A DNA stretch of 38,583 bases, taken from the NCBI GenBank assembly GCA_013375475.1, contig JABXKD010000034.1:1-38583 (forward strand), read 5' to 3'. Positions 25,879 through 33,014 of this stretch are shown in pieces; positions within the stretch are counted from its first letter, which is position 1, and each line of letters begins with the position of its first letter. The position numbers were made by a program, and so were the translations under genes. The notes below the pieces were generated by a model. It searched no databases. It was not told where the DNA came from and was given only the letters and a program-made list of their open reading frames with translations. This DNA is from Promethearchaeota archaeon (GTDB taxonomy: Archaea; Asgardarchaeota; Lokiarchaeia; Sigyniarchaeales; SOKP01).

Positions 25879-26067
25879 TCTCTTCAACAACCAATAATTA
25901 TTCTACAATATTTATTCGATAATTTAATAATTATACTTAATAAATTAATGTTACCTATTTCTATTTTTCTTTTAGAAATTATAAACTTCGATTCTAAACA
26001 CAAAAATTTTAAAGAAATAGTATATTATCGTTTATATCATAGTCGACCCGATAAGTGTCTATTAATC

Positions 26068-26451
26068 ATGGCAAGAAGTCAAGCAAGGAGTAAAAGAAAA
26101 TACACGGGAAAAAAGTACAAACATTTCCATAAAAAAAGAAAAAGAGAATTGGAGAGACCTTCAATTGAGACTAAAGTAGGTGTTGAAAAGAAAAAGACAC
26201 AGAGAACTTTAGGAGGTAATTCTAAACTTAAGCTATTCTCCTCAACATTCATAAATGTTACAGACCTTACTACAAATAAGACTTCCAAGGTTAAAATTTT
26301 AAAATTCGAAAGCAATGCAGCTTCTAAAGATTTAAATAGGCGTCATATTCTTACAAAGGGTGCTATTGTTGAAACCGAATTGGGAAGAGCAAGAATCTCA
26401 AGTCGTCCAGGACAACACGGAATTCTAAATGGAATTCTAATAAGTGAATAA
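26068..26451 (+). CDS. rps8e: 30S ribosomal protein S8e
   Basis: 127 residues from ATG 26068. The frame is open upstream to 25948, but the family begins at MARSQARSKRKYTGKKYK, so the downstream ATG is the real start. Landmarks are the basic N-terminal arm, EKKKTQRTLGGNSKLKLFS, then the closing GAIVETELGRARISSRPGQ and HGILNGILI, the canonical S8e end. The length matches archaeal S8e. It binds 16S rRNA in the small subunit. It is a single gene divergent from psmB. Confidence 0.95.
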   Translation: MARSQARSKRKYTGKKYKHFHKKRKRELERPSIETKVGVEKKKTQRTLGGNSKLKLFSSTFINVTDLTTNKTSKVKILKFESNAASKDLNRRHILTKGAIVETELGRARISSRPGQHGILNGILISE

Positions 26452-26522
26452 TATTTATTTTCTTTATACACCCTGTTTAGAAACCTAATTTAAATATTCT
26501 TAGTTTTCTATTTAATTAGCTT

Positions 26523-27024
26523 TTAATCATTAGCTATTTTTTTTTGATAGTAGTAAAGCCCATCGAGTAGTTTATTTGGAGGATACTTTTTTAAATCTTC
26601 AATTCGAAGCCACCTGAGATTATTTTCCCATTCCTTCTTATCTCCAATTATAAGGTCTCTTGGATTAATATCATAATCTTCGTTGATTGTTTCAGAAGTC
26701 AGAAAAGTAACAGAAACATTATTCCATCCTAATAAAATCGCATACAAATAAGTATTAGGTTGAAAGTGGAATGGTGCCTCTTCATAAATTTCTCGCATAA
26801 ACGCTTCTTTTGGTTCTTTTCTTAAATCATCTAACTCAGGAGAACTTCTCTAAGAATAGAAGGTTTCCATCATAATCAGCATTGTTTTCTCGTAAGTGAT
26901 GTATCCAGTTACTTTTTCTTTTTAAATCTAGTTTGGGTGGCAAAATATATTCAGTAAAAAGTTTTTTACCCCATTTAATTCTTTCTAAGGGTAAACTTCC
27001 TTCCCAAACAACTTCTAAGTTCAT
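26523..27024 (-). pseudogene. Frameshifted gene, weakly Nudix-like
   Basis: Two frames read as one protein of about 165 residues. The first (ATG 27024 to stop 26836) starts MNLEVVWEGSLPLERIKWGK and ends DYDGNLLFLEKFS. The second continues in the next frame as RSSPELDDLRKEPKEAFMRE and runs to the stop at 26523. The switch lies near 26838-26850, where GAGAAGTTCT can be read either way. The second frame has no start of its own before the ATG at 26798 and is closed by a TAG just before the join. EPKEAFMREIYEEAP recalls the REUxEE part of a Nudix box, but the full box is not there. It could be a sequencing indel, a recent mutation or a real recoding event. It is third in the SRP19-hypA operon. Confidence 0.6.
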
Positions 27025-27044
27025 ATATACCTTAAAACAACTGA

Positions 27045-27413
27045 TTATAATATTTTGATGTTTTTAATGTTTGCTTTCTTTCCTTCGATAATTTCCGTGT
27101 TTTTACTTTGGCAATGCTTGCATTGAAACAACTGTAATCCAGTTAAATGTGCTTCTTCGGTTAAAGTTACTGTCGAAGTTTTATTACATTCTCTACATTT
27201 TATTTTTCCCGGAGTTTTTTCTATTATTAGCTCCGCACCCTCAGCCATTGAACCGCTTGTAGCCATTTCAAAAGACTTCTTAAGAAGTTCCGGAACAATT
27301 AGAGTCAATTCGCCAATTTCGAGATAAACTTCAGTTATCTTTGTAGCTTTATTTTTTATAGCTGTTGCTTCGGCAACTTTGAATATATTGTAAGCAAATG
27401 AAAATTCGTGCAT
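27045..27413 (-). CDS. hypA: Nickel chaperone HypA for [NiFe]-hydrogenase maturation
   Basis: 122 residues. The N-terminal Met-His-Glu (MHEFSFAYNIFKVAE) supplies the nickel ligand His2. VYLEIGELTLIVPELLKKSF is the typical second segment. The zinc-ribbon loop has CREC and CKHC pairs. HypA delivers nickel to the large subunit of [NiFe]-hydrogenases with HypB, so the genome should encode such an enzyme; no hydrogenase genes are in the window. It lies 15 nt behind the SRP19 gene and 20 nt ahead of the frameshifted gene, which makes a three-gene operon likely. Confidence 0.95.
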   Translation of the reverse strand: MHEFSFAYNIFKVAEATAIKNKATKITEVYLEIGELTLIVPELLKKSFEMATSGSMAEGAELIIEKTPGKIKCRECNKTSTVTLTEEAHLTGLQLFQCKHCQSKNTEIIEGKKANIKNIKIL

Positions 27414-27428
27414 GAAATTTGGTTAATT

Positions 27429-27719
27429 CTATGATTGTTTTTTTTTAATTTCTTTAGCAACTTCTAATAGAACCTTAGCTTTTTTCTTTCCTTGCGTATC
27501 AATTGATACTCTACCAGGATCGTCCCACCACGTTCTAGGATATTTGTAACCTTTTTCGTGGTGAGCAGTATACCCCAATCTCTTAGCAGCGTTTAAGATA
27601 TCGCCAGTAGTGACTTTGTCTATCGCATACTTTTTTGGGACACGCCTTCCATTTGATCTACTCCTCTTTGCATCAAAATATTGAGGCCAAAAAATAATGA
27701 ATGGTTTTCTGGAGCGCAT
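27429..27719 (-). CDS. srp19: Signal recognition particle protein SRP19
   Basis: 96 residues, the normal archaeal length. The start FIIFWPQYFDAKRSRSNGRR and VPKKYAIDKVTTGDILNAAK, together with KGYKYPRTWWDDPGRVSI, are diagnostic. SRP19 clamps helices 6 and 8 of 7S RNA and prepares SRP54 binding for co-translational targeting to the membrane. The 7S RNA and SRP54 genes are not in the window. It is the first gene of the operon with hypA; the AT-rich promoter is shared with the divergent tRNA-Pro region. Confidence 0.95.
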   Translation of the reverse strand: MRSRKPFIIFWPQYFDAKRSRSNGRRVPKKYAIDKVTTGDILNAAKRLGYTAHHEKGYKYPRTWWDDPGRVSIDTQGKKKAKVLLEVAKEIKKKQS

Positions 27720-27876
27720 CTTTCAATCTAGGGTTGATTTAATTTAAGAAAATTATAAGAATAAAAAACCTCTAAAGAATTTAAAAATTATTGGTTTTTA
27801 TTATAAGATAATTAAAAATAAATAGAATTTATGATTTTAATTTATAAAAATCTAAATTGGCCCTTTTTTTTTTGTA

Positions 27877-27893
27877 ATGCATAGGTTATGCAT
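27877..27893. repeat. Inverted repeat ATGCATA-GGT-TATGCAT before tRNA-Pro
   Basis: A perfect 7-bp inverted repeat just after a T10 run and 12 nt before the tRNA. A TATA-like TTTATAAAAA at 27841-27850 would place the transcript start near 27870, so the hairpin may lie in the pre-tRNA leader. It could equally be a protein site or chance. Confidence 0.35.
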
Positions 27894-27905
27894 CCAATTT
27901 TAAAA

Positions 27906-28009
27906 GGGAGGGTGGTCTAGCTTGGTATGATACCGTAAAACGGTAAGTTTTACAGCTTAAGACTTGGCTGGGGGCCAAGTGGCCGGGGGTTCGAATCCCT
28001 CCCCTCCCA
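27906..28009 (+). tRNA. tRNA-Pro (GGG) with a noncanonical intron
   Basis: The acceptor stem GGGAGGG pairs perfectly with CCCTCCC (28002-28008), with A as discriminator. The anticodon stem is CTTGG/CCAAG with loop CTGGGGG, anticodon GGG at 27970-27972. The T arm GGGGG-TTCGAAT-CCCTC is intact. CCA is not encoded. The stretch between the acceptor and anticodon stems is 50 nt instead of about 20. The first 20 nt give a normal tRNA-Pro D arm (GTC ... GAT), and about 30 nt are extra, so the mature tRNA would be 74 nt. The insert contains GTAAAAC-GGTAA-GTTTTAC, a 7-bp hairpin. Confidence 0.85.
27933..27962 (+). other. Probable 30-nt intron in tRNA-Pro at position 26/27 (or 25/26)
   Basis: Removing these 30 nt, or the same length shifted one base left because A is repeated, restores a standard tRNA-Pro. 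The hairpin inside fits an intron. With the left-shifted boundary a central helix TATG/CTTA forms three of four pairs, so a relaxed bulge-helix-bulge is possible but not clean. Exact ends are uncertain. Confidence 0.6.
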
Positions 28010-28158
28010 TCTTTAAATCTTAAAAATTGTGATTTTAGTTTATTACCTCAATTTTTAATATTAAAAATATTAATAGTTTAGTGTAAATAGGCTATAAATT
28101 TTTAAGGAGAAATAGTCTATTTTTAATTTAAAAATAAATTGAAATTAAGTGAGAAAAA

Positions 28159-28458
28159 ATGAGTGAAGTTCAAGAAACAGACCTATTAATGCGAATTATG
28201 GCAATTGCTGGTGGAATTATAACGTTAATCGAAGCAGTTTTAAAAGTTATGAGTGTTGAAATTGTAAGCTGGGGATGGGGATGGATAGGAGGTGCGGTTG
28301 CGTTTGGTTTAGCTATTTTAGCGATATTATTGGGGATTCGACCGATTCATTACACTCCAGTATTCCTGGGCATATTAGGCGTGGGAATCTTAATTTTCGG
28401 AGTATTAATTGGAGGTATCGTGGTCATTGTAGCTACTATTCTTGGAGCAATTACCTAA
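28159..28458 (+). CDS. Small three-helix membrane protein
   Basis: 99 residues, almost all hydrophobic after a short polar start: helices at about 10-30, 36-60 and 68-96, rich in Gly, Ile and Val, with a WGWGW motif near residue 38 and a proline-containing IRPIHYTPV turn between the second and third. There is a GTGAG-like ribosome site 6 nt before the ATG. I do not recognise the family. Function unknown; it lies alone between tRNA-Pro and the convergent mtxX gene. Confidence 0.65.
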   Translation: MSEVQETDLLMRIMAIAGGIITLIEAVLKVMSVEIVSWGWGWIGGAVAFGLAILAILLGIRPIHYTPVFLGILGVGILIFGVLIGGIVVIVATILGAIT

Positions 28459-28539
28459 ATTTTTTTCTTTTTTATAATTACAGATCTATGTGAATACAAT
28501 TCCTATAAATCTATTATTTTTTTCTTAAAATTTTAACTT

Positions 28540-29412
28540 TCAGGTAGATTTTGCTAGAGCTAGAATAATTCCCCCAATTATTTCTGACGAGTCACCCACA
28601 CGAGAAGTATCTATTATATTATAACCGATATCCATGTAAATTGCCCCATACGCTTTACCACCGCCTAAATGAACCAAAGTGCGATAAATTAAATTTCCGG
28701 ATATCCCATTAGGAGCTAAAATTAAATTGGATTTGTTTTCTATTGCTTTTTCAATCAATATCTCTACATGCTCTATTTCTAAATCAGGTTTTTCTAACTT
28801 AAACCAATCTACTAATTCTTTAGCTTCCGTTATAGTTTTATCTATATCCGCATTTCTCCCAATATCTCCTAGCCTACCCCCACTTAAAACACTAATCTTA
28901 GGCTCAATGTTTAAAACAGTTAATTCTTTTAGTGCTTTCTTAATAAATACTTTCTTGCTGCTTAAATTGGTACACTCGTCAATTCCAACGGGTCCAAAAA
29001 AAAATTGGTGACCTAATTTTGTTTCTAATAAAGCTAAACGGTTTATTTCTGATATTTTTAGGGTTAAGTTAAGATTTTTCAAGAATTTACTTGATTTTAA
29101 GCTGCCTCTAACAGCACAAGATATGAGATTACGGCTTAAATAATGGAGTATCTCAGATGCCGGATCATCTGAATCAATTAAATTGATAAATTTCTTATTT
29201 TCTTTATATATAGGAAGCGTAGCGATTTTCTCTATTTGATGTCTATTTCCAAATAAAAAAAAGGAGGAATTGTTAAATTTTAATACTTTTAAAGTAGCAT
29301 TTAATATTTTGATGTTGTGTGTAGCCGAATCTCCTAATCCAATCCCAATTTTAGATAATGCACCTTCAGATTTCTTCTTAAAAGTGTCTAAAATTGTCAT
29401 AGAATTTCCCAA
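28540..29412 (-). CDS. mtxX: MtxX/Mmp4-like protein, phosphotransacetylase-related
   Basis: A 290-residue protein related to phosphate acyltransferases. It carries the traits of methanogenesis marker protein 4 (MtxX): KIGIGLGDSATHNIKIL at the start, SVLSGGRLGDIGRN in the middle, and APNGISGNLIYRTLVHLGGG followed by a DTSR segment near the end. MtxX is usual in methanogens, where its role is unsettled; finding it here, in a window with no methanogenesis gene, is notable. The upstream zinc-ribbon CPBP gene ends 6 nt before its ATG, so the two share a transcript. A simple phosphate acetyl/butyryltransferase is the alternative reading, but the Gly-rich motifs favour MtxX. Confidence 0.72.
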   Translation of the reverse strand: MGNSMTILDTFKKKSEGALSKIGIGLGDSATHNIKILNATLKVLKFNNSSFFLFGNRHQIEKIATLPIYKENKKFINLIDSDDPASEILHYLSRNLISCAVRGSLKSSKFLKNLNLTLKISEINRLALLETKLGHQFFFGPVGIDECTNLSSKKVFIKKALKELTVLNIEPKISVLSGGRLGDIGRNADIDKTITEAKELVDWFKLEKPDLEIEHVEILIEKAIENKSNLILAPNGISGNLIYRTLVHLGGGKAYGAIYMDIGYNIIDTSRVGDSSEIIGGIILALAKST

Positions 29413-29418
29413 TTATAT

Positions 29419-30498
29419 TTAAAAAATATTAAAAACTAAAAACACTAGGATAATCGTAAGGGCATTATATACGCCATGAGTAATCATAACCGCTATTAAA
29501 TTTTCTTTTCTCCAATAATATAGTAAACCAAGTAAAAGGGAGATCGCGAAATAGGGAAAAAAGTTGAGGAGCAAGGAAATTACGAATACTGTCAATGATT
29601 CTGGAAGTAAGAATACTCCTATTAAATGAATTGATGAAAATATCAATGCCGTAAGTATAATTCCCCAGGTTTTGCCTAAATTACGGATTAAACCCTTTTG
29701 TAAAAACCCACGGAATAAAACTTCCTCAGATGTACCGATAATCACTATCATAATGATAACTAAAAAGACAAGACTAAGAATATCTGAAGATAGTATTAAT
29801 GCATCTACTTCACCAGGAGATCCACCTAGTTCCGAGACAATAGATACACCAAAAATTGCGGATAACAGAACTTCCATTACAAATGAAACGAAAAGAACTA
29901 ATAGTACTCCTACAACTGCAAATCCTAATCCAAGTAGAATCTCTTTTAAAAGCTGGATTTTATTATAACCCTTTGTAGTAAAACCTAATATGATTAATCG
30001 GTTACTGATATTTGGTCTTTCTAGATGTTTACCAACATACAGAAGTGGAACAATGAATAAAACTAATTCTATAAAAGAACTAAATATAATGAAATAGGGA
30101 TTAGCGACTGCATTAGATGCTTCTTCTATACTACCTGATAAAAATATAAATATGAATACGACCCCCAAAGAAATTATTTCCATAGCAGAAAATGCTGCAG
30201 CTGTTATCCCTATAGAAGCGCCGGCACCCCATAATTGTTTATCTTTTAAATTGAGGAGATCATCTTGATTAAGTCTTTTTTTTAGCAGTCTAGGTGCTCC
30301 ATAACTATAAAGTTGCTTGGAACTTTGACTCTTACGAGGCGGCATTCTCATATGGATGTTAATATATTGAAGATCGACGCCACATTTAATGCAATATTGA
30401 ATATTTTCAATTTGAGGTATTTTTGTTCCACAAATTGGACAAAAATCCCATTTCAGCTTACTTCGACTCAGTTCGCTAGAATTTTCTTTCTCATTCAT
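29419..30498 (-). CDS. CPBP intramembrane protease with N-terminal zinc ribbon
   Basis: A 359-residue protein. A zinc ribbon (CPIC and CIKC, about residues 19-40) is joined by a basic linker to a polytopic membrane domain with about eight hydrophobic segments. The CPBP signature is GTSEEVLFRGFLQKGLIRN (EExxxR), IFSSIHLIG (His) and MITHGVYNAL (His) near the end. It is a larger form than the CPBP protein at 285-866. The cytosolic zinc ribbon may recruit a partner or sense its state. It is co-transcribed with mtxX (6-nt gap), and gltX lies upstream on the same strand 95 bp away. Confidence 0.85.
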   Translation of the reverse strand: MNEKENSSELSRSKLKWDFCPICGTKIPQIENIQYCIKCGVDLQYINIHMRMPPRKSQSSKQLYSYGAPRLLKKRLNQDDLLNLKDKQLWGAGASIGITAAAFSAMEIISLGVVFIFIFLSGSIEEASNAVANPYFIIFSSFIELVLFIVPLLYVGKHLERPNISNRLIILGFTTKGYNKIQLLKEILLGLGFAVVGVLLVLFVSFVMEVLLSAIFGVSIVSELGGSPGEVDALILSSDILSLVFLVIIMIVIIGTSEEVLFRGFLQKGLIRNLGKTWGIILTALIFSSIHLIGVFLLPESLTVFVISLLLNFFPYFAISLLLGLLYYWRKENLIAVMITHGVYNALTIILVFLVFNIF

Positions 30499-30593
30499 TC
30501 TTATTTTAGATTAAGATTGATTGTGTTATTTGCTTTAGTTTTATTATTGTTTTTGATTTAAAAGTATACCGTGTAAAAAATTTATTTGTCTAT

Positions 30594-32354
30594 TTAATGA
30601 GTGAAATAGCATATTAATGCATTATCTACCCATTTTATTGGATTTACAAATCCAAATCGTTCGAATTGAATAGGCTTATTTAAAGGGATTTTAGCTAGGT
30701 TTACTTCACCCCTACCTTGTGATATCGTTCCATCTGGTTTTATTATTGAAATGTGAACATTATTTTCTTTGAAAACCCATTGAATGATCGAAAAATCCCT
30801 ATTTAATTTAAAGCTGTTAAAGTTAGATTTTATTAAATTCTCGTTCAAGTCTACAGCAGTTATTTGAATGTTTATCAAGTCTTTTAATCGAATTATTTGC
30901 CCGATCCTTAACTGATTCGCATCTTTACGAGCAATCAGGGTGTTTAATTTGCCATCTTTTGCTGTAACTTTAATTTTCCTTTTTCCCTTTGTTGGATTTG
31001 ACGGTAACAGTAAGGGTTCTGCAGTATATTCTGAGAATGGTACATTCTCAATCTCAATATTGATTGGGTCTTCTACATAGAAGTATCTACTTGAAATACT
31101 ATCTATAATATCTTTATTTTTTGAATATAACCATGACTCGTCAAAAACTATTCCTGTTGTTGACATTCCTAACTCCAAAAGGGCTTCTTTTAGCGCTTCA
31201 GCTTTAATCCCTCTTTTCTCTAACGATTGTAGGCTCCAAGTCCTTGGATCGTCCCAACCTTCGTAAATACCTTTCGTAATATTGTTTCTAGACTGTGTTT
31301 TGCTTAGCTTCATATTTGGAAACTTTATTCTGCCATAATGTAAAAATTCACTCTTTTTCCATTTAAAATGATCCCAGATGAATGCTTCAATTACATCCTC
31401 TTTTACCAAATCTATGCCCCTTAGAATGTGCGTTGCGCCTATTAAATGATCGTCAATTGCCCATGAAAATTCTAACATTGGCCAAGCAAAATACTTATTT
31501 CCTACGCGGGGATGATCCGCTTCAGAAATTCTCATCATAATTTGATCTCTTAAAGCAGGATCTTTTTGATCCATTCCAGTTTTTAATCTTACTACAGCTT
31601 CCGTTTCACGATATTTACCCGCTTTCATATTATCCCATTCTTTAAGATTTGTAGCAATAGATTGATTTCTGTGAGGACAATTCTTCTTTTGTTTTTTATA
31701 ACTATCCCGAAACTCAAGTGCACTACAGAAACATGCATAAGCCATGTCATCCTGAATGAGTTTCTCGCAATATTCGTAATATATTTCTAACCTATCACTC
31801 TTATAATAGACTTTGGAATAATCAACATTTAACCATTTTAATCCATCTTCTATTAATTTATAAGCCTCGGGAATTACGTACTTCGCTTTTGGACTATTTC
31901 TCATAGATTTTGGACTCCCGATCGTGTCATCGAAAAATAAGATTAACTCCCCCTTATATTTGTTTACATATTCACTATTTAGGATCACCATTCTCGCGTT
32001 TCCAATATGTAAGGCTCCACTAGGATATGGTGCTAAGCGCATGATAATCTTTTCGTAATTTTCAGTGTTGAGCAAGCGGGGTAATTCTTTTTCTTCTTTG
32101 GCGGAAGTCTTTTTCTCGAGTGCAGTGGGATCTAATTCTAGTAATTTTTCTCGCTGCTCTTGTTCTGTTAGTTTAGAAATTTCTACAGCAATCTCATCAA
32201 GCAAGGGCTTAATTTCGTTTATTCGGGTTCTTAGTTCTGATTCTTGACTCATTAATTTTCCCATAATAGCCTTCAAATTCGGTTTCCCTCCAAATTTCAC
32301 GGCGTTTGTTAGACCAAATAACAAAATTAGCCTTTTAATTTCAACGATATCCAT
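30594..32354 (-). CDS. gltX: Glutamyl-tRNA synthetase, archaeal type
   Basis: 586 residues from ATG 32354. The frame stays open to 32492, but the extra 46 residues are hydrophobic and unlike the family, whereas MDIVEIKRLILLFGLTNAVK is a normal archaeal GluRS opening. The class I signatures are LAPYPSGALHIGNARM (HIGH) and MKLSKTQSRN (KMSKS, here KLSKT). The C-terminal half is the beta-barrel anticodon-binding domain shared with GlnRS and eukaryotic GluRS. In archaea it charges tRNA-Glu and, as a non-discriminating enzyme, tRNA-Gln for later amidation by GatDE. CFCS in the insert may bind zinc. Confidence 0.93.
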   Translation of the reverse strand: MDIVEIKRLILLFGLTNAVKFGGKPNLKAIMGKLMSQESELRTRINEIKPLLDEIAVEISKLTEQEQREKLLELDPTALEKKTSAKEEKELPRLLNTENYEKIIMRLAPYPSGALHIGNARMVILNSEYVNKYKGELILFFDDTIGSPKSMRNSPKAKYVIPEAYKLIEDGLKWLNVDYSKVYYKSDRLEIYYEYCEKLIQDDMAYACFCSALEFRDSYKKQKKNCPHRNQSIATNLKEWDNMKAGKYRETEAVVRLKTGMDQKDPALRDQIMMRISEADHPRVGNKYFAWPMLEFSWAIDDHLIGATHILRGIDLVKEDVIEAFIWDHFKWKKSEFLHYGRIKFPNMKLSKTQSRNNITKGIYEGWDDPRTWSLQSLEKRGIKAEALKEALLELGMSTTGIVFDESWLYSKNKDIIDSISSRYFYVEDPINIEIENVPFSEYTAEPLLLPSNPTKGKRKIKVTAKDGKLNTLIARKDANQLRIGQIIRLKDLINIQITAVDLNENLIKSNFNSFKLNRDFSIIQWVFKENNVHISIIKPDGTISQGRGEVNLAKIPLNKPIQFERFGFVNPIKWVDNALICYFTH

Positions 32355-32520
32355 TTCTAGAATCTCACTTACAAGATAGTTAATTTTTATTCTAATTTCG
32401 AAAGCTATTTGAATATTAATAATAAACCTTTTCAAAAAAAATAAATCATTATTAAGGTGAATAAAGGCTAATAAATATATTAGAGTAAGCATTAAAAATA
32501 AGAATTTTTGGTGTTCAGGT

Positions 32521-32805
32521 ATTTTCTATAGAGGTTATATCTTAATCAGGTTAAAAGTCATCGGAACTGAATGGGAAGTTGTCGAAAGGTTAACAGGACT
32601 AAAATCAAATAATCTCGATGAAAATTGGAAAGTTACTTATGTAACCCCTGTTTATGGGGGTTGGGATTTAGTTGCAGAATGCACATTTACTAAACTGCAG
32701 GAATTAGATAAAATAGTGACCTTTATTCGTGTAGACAAAGATTTATCTAGCTGGATTGAAGAAACTACTACTCTGGTGTCTAGTAAACCGGACTATCCTA
32801 GATAA
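32521..32805 (+). CDS. Lrp/AsnC-type RAM-domain protein with no usual start codon
   Basis: About 94 residues in an open frame ending at TAA 32803. RGYILIRLKVIGTEWEVVER, VTPVYGGWDLVAECTF, then LDKIVTFIRV and WIEETTTLVS follow the beta-alpha-beta pattern of the ligand-binding RAM domain of Lrp regulators, here without an HTH. The frame has no ATG, GTG or TTG near the expected N-terminus. An ATT at 32521 stands 7 nt after GGTG, a good archaeal ribosome site, and would give a normal-length protein. Stand-alone RAM proteins act as amino-acid-sensing co-regulators. The conserved pattern supports a real gene; the start is inferred. Confidence 0.6.
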   Translation: MFYRGYILIRLKVIGTEWEVVERLTGLKSNNLDENWKVTYVTPVYGGWDLVAECTFTKLQELDKIVTFIRVDKDLSSWIEETTTLVSSKPDYPR

Positions 32806-32905
32806 CCTGTATGCTTCAGAGTTAGCGTTTTTTAACCATTAAAATTCTTAATAGAGAAATAAAGTATTTTAACTATTAATCACGATTATTTATTAATAAA
32901 AAAAT

Positions 32906-33008
32906 AGCCCAGTGGTCTAGTGGATAGGATACTTGCTTGCGGAGCAAGGGATCGGGGGTTCAAACCTCTTGAAATATCTTCAAGGGAGAACAAGTCCCCC
33001 CTGGGCTA
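32906..33008 (+). tRNA. tRNA-Arg (GCG) with a 30-nt intron in the T loop
   Basis: The acceptor stem AGCCCAG pairs with CTGGGCT (33001-33007), discriminator A. The D arm GTC...GAT is normal, and the anticodon stem CTTGC/GCAAG holds loop TTGCGGA with anticodon GCG at 32939-32941. The T stem GGGGG/CCCCC is interrupted by TTCAA, 30 extra nt and GT. Removal gives the T loop TTCAAGT and a mature length of 73 nt. CCA is not encoded. Confidence 0.88.
32964..32993 (+). other. tRNA-Arg T-loop intron with bulge-helix-bulge
   Basis: A motif can be drawn. The exon GTTC before the 5' site pairs with intron GAAC before the 3' site (4 bp). A 3-nt bulge AA^A marks the 5' cut and AA^G the 3' cut. The inner helix CTTGAA/TTCAAG closes the intron and the T stem is the outer helix. 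Both cuts fall after the second bulge base, as for the archaeal splicing endonuclease. Confidence 0.8.
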
Positions 33009-33014
33009 CTTCTT

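Noticed and set aside
25948..26067. 40-residue N-terminal extension of S8e
   Set aside because: The S8e family begins at MARSQARSKRK; the extension is AT-rich upstream sequence that happens to stay open.
27045..27413. Hydrogenase locus suggested by HypA
   Set aside because: No hydrogenase structural or other hyp gene is nearby; hypA sits with SRP19.
28540..29412. Methanogenic metabolism suggested by MtxX
   Set aside because: No other methanogenesis gene is in the window; one marker protein is not enough.
32355..32492. 46-residue hydrophobic N-terminal extension of GluRS as a membrane anchor
   Set aside because: It is unlike any GluRS, and a good ATG at 32354 starts the normal family sequence.
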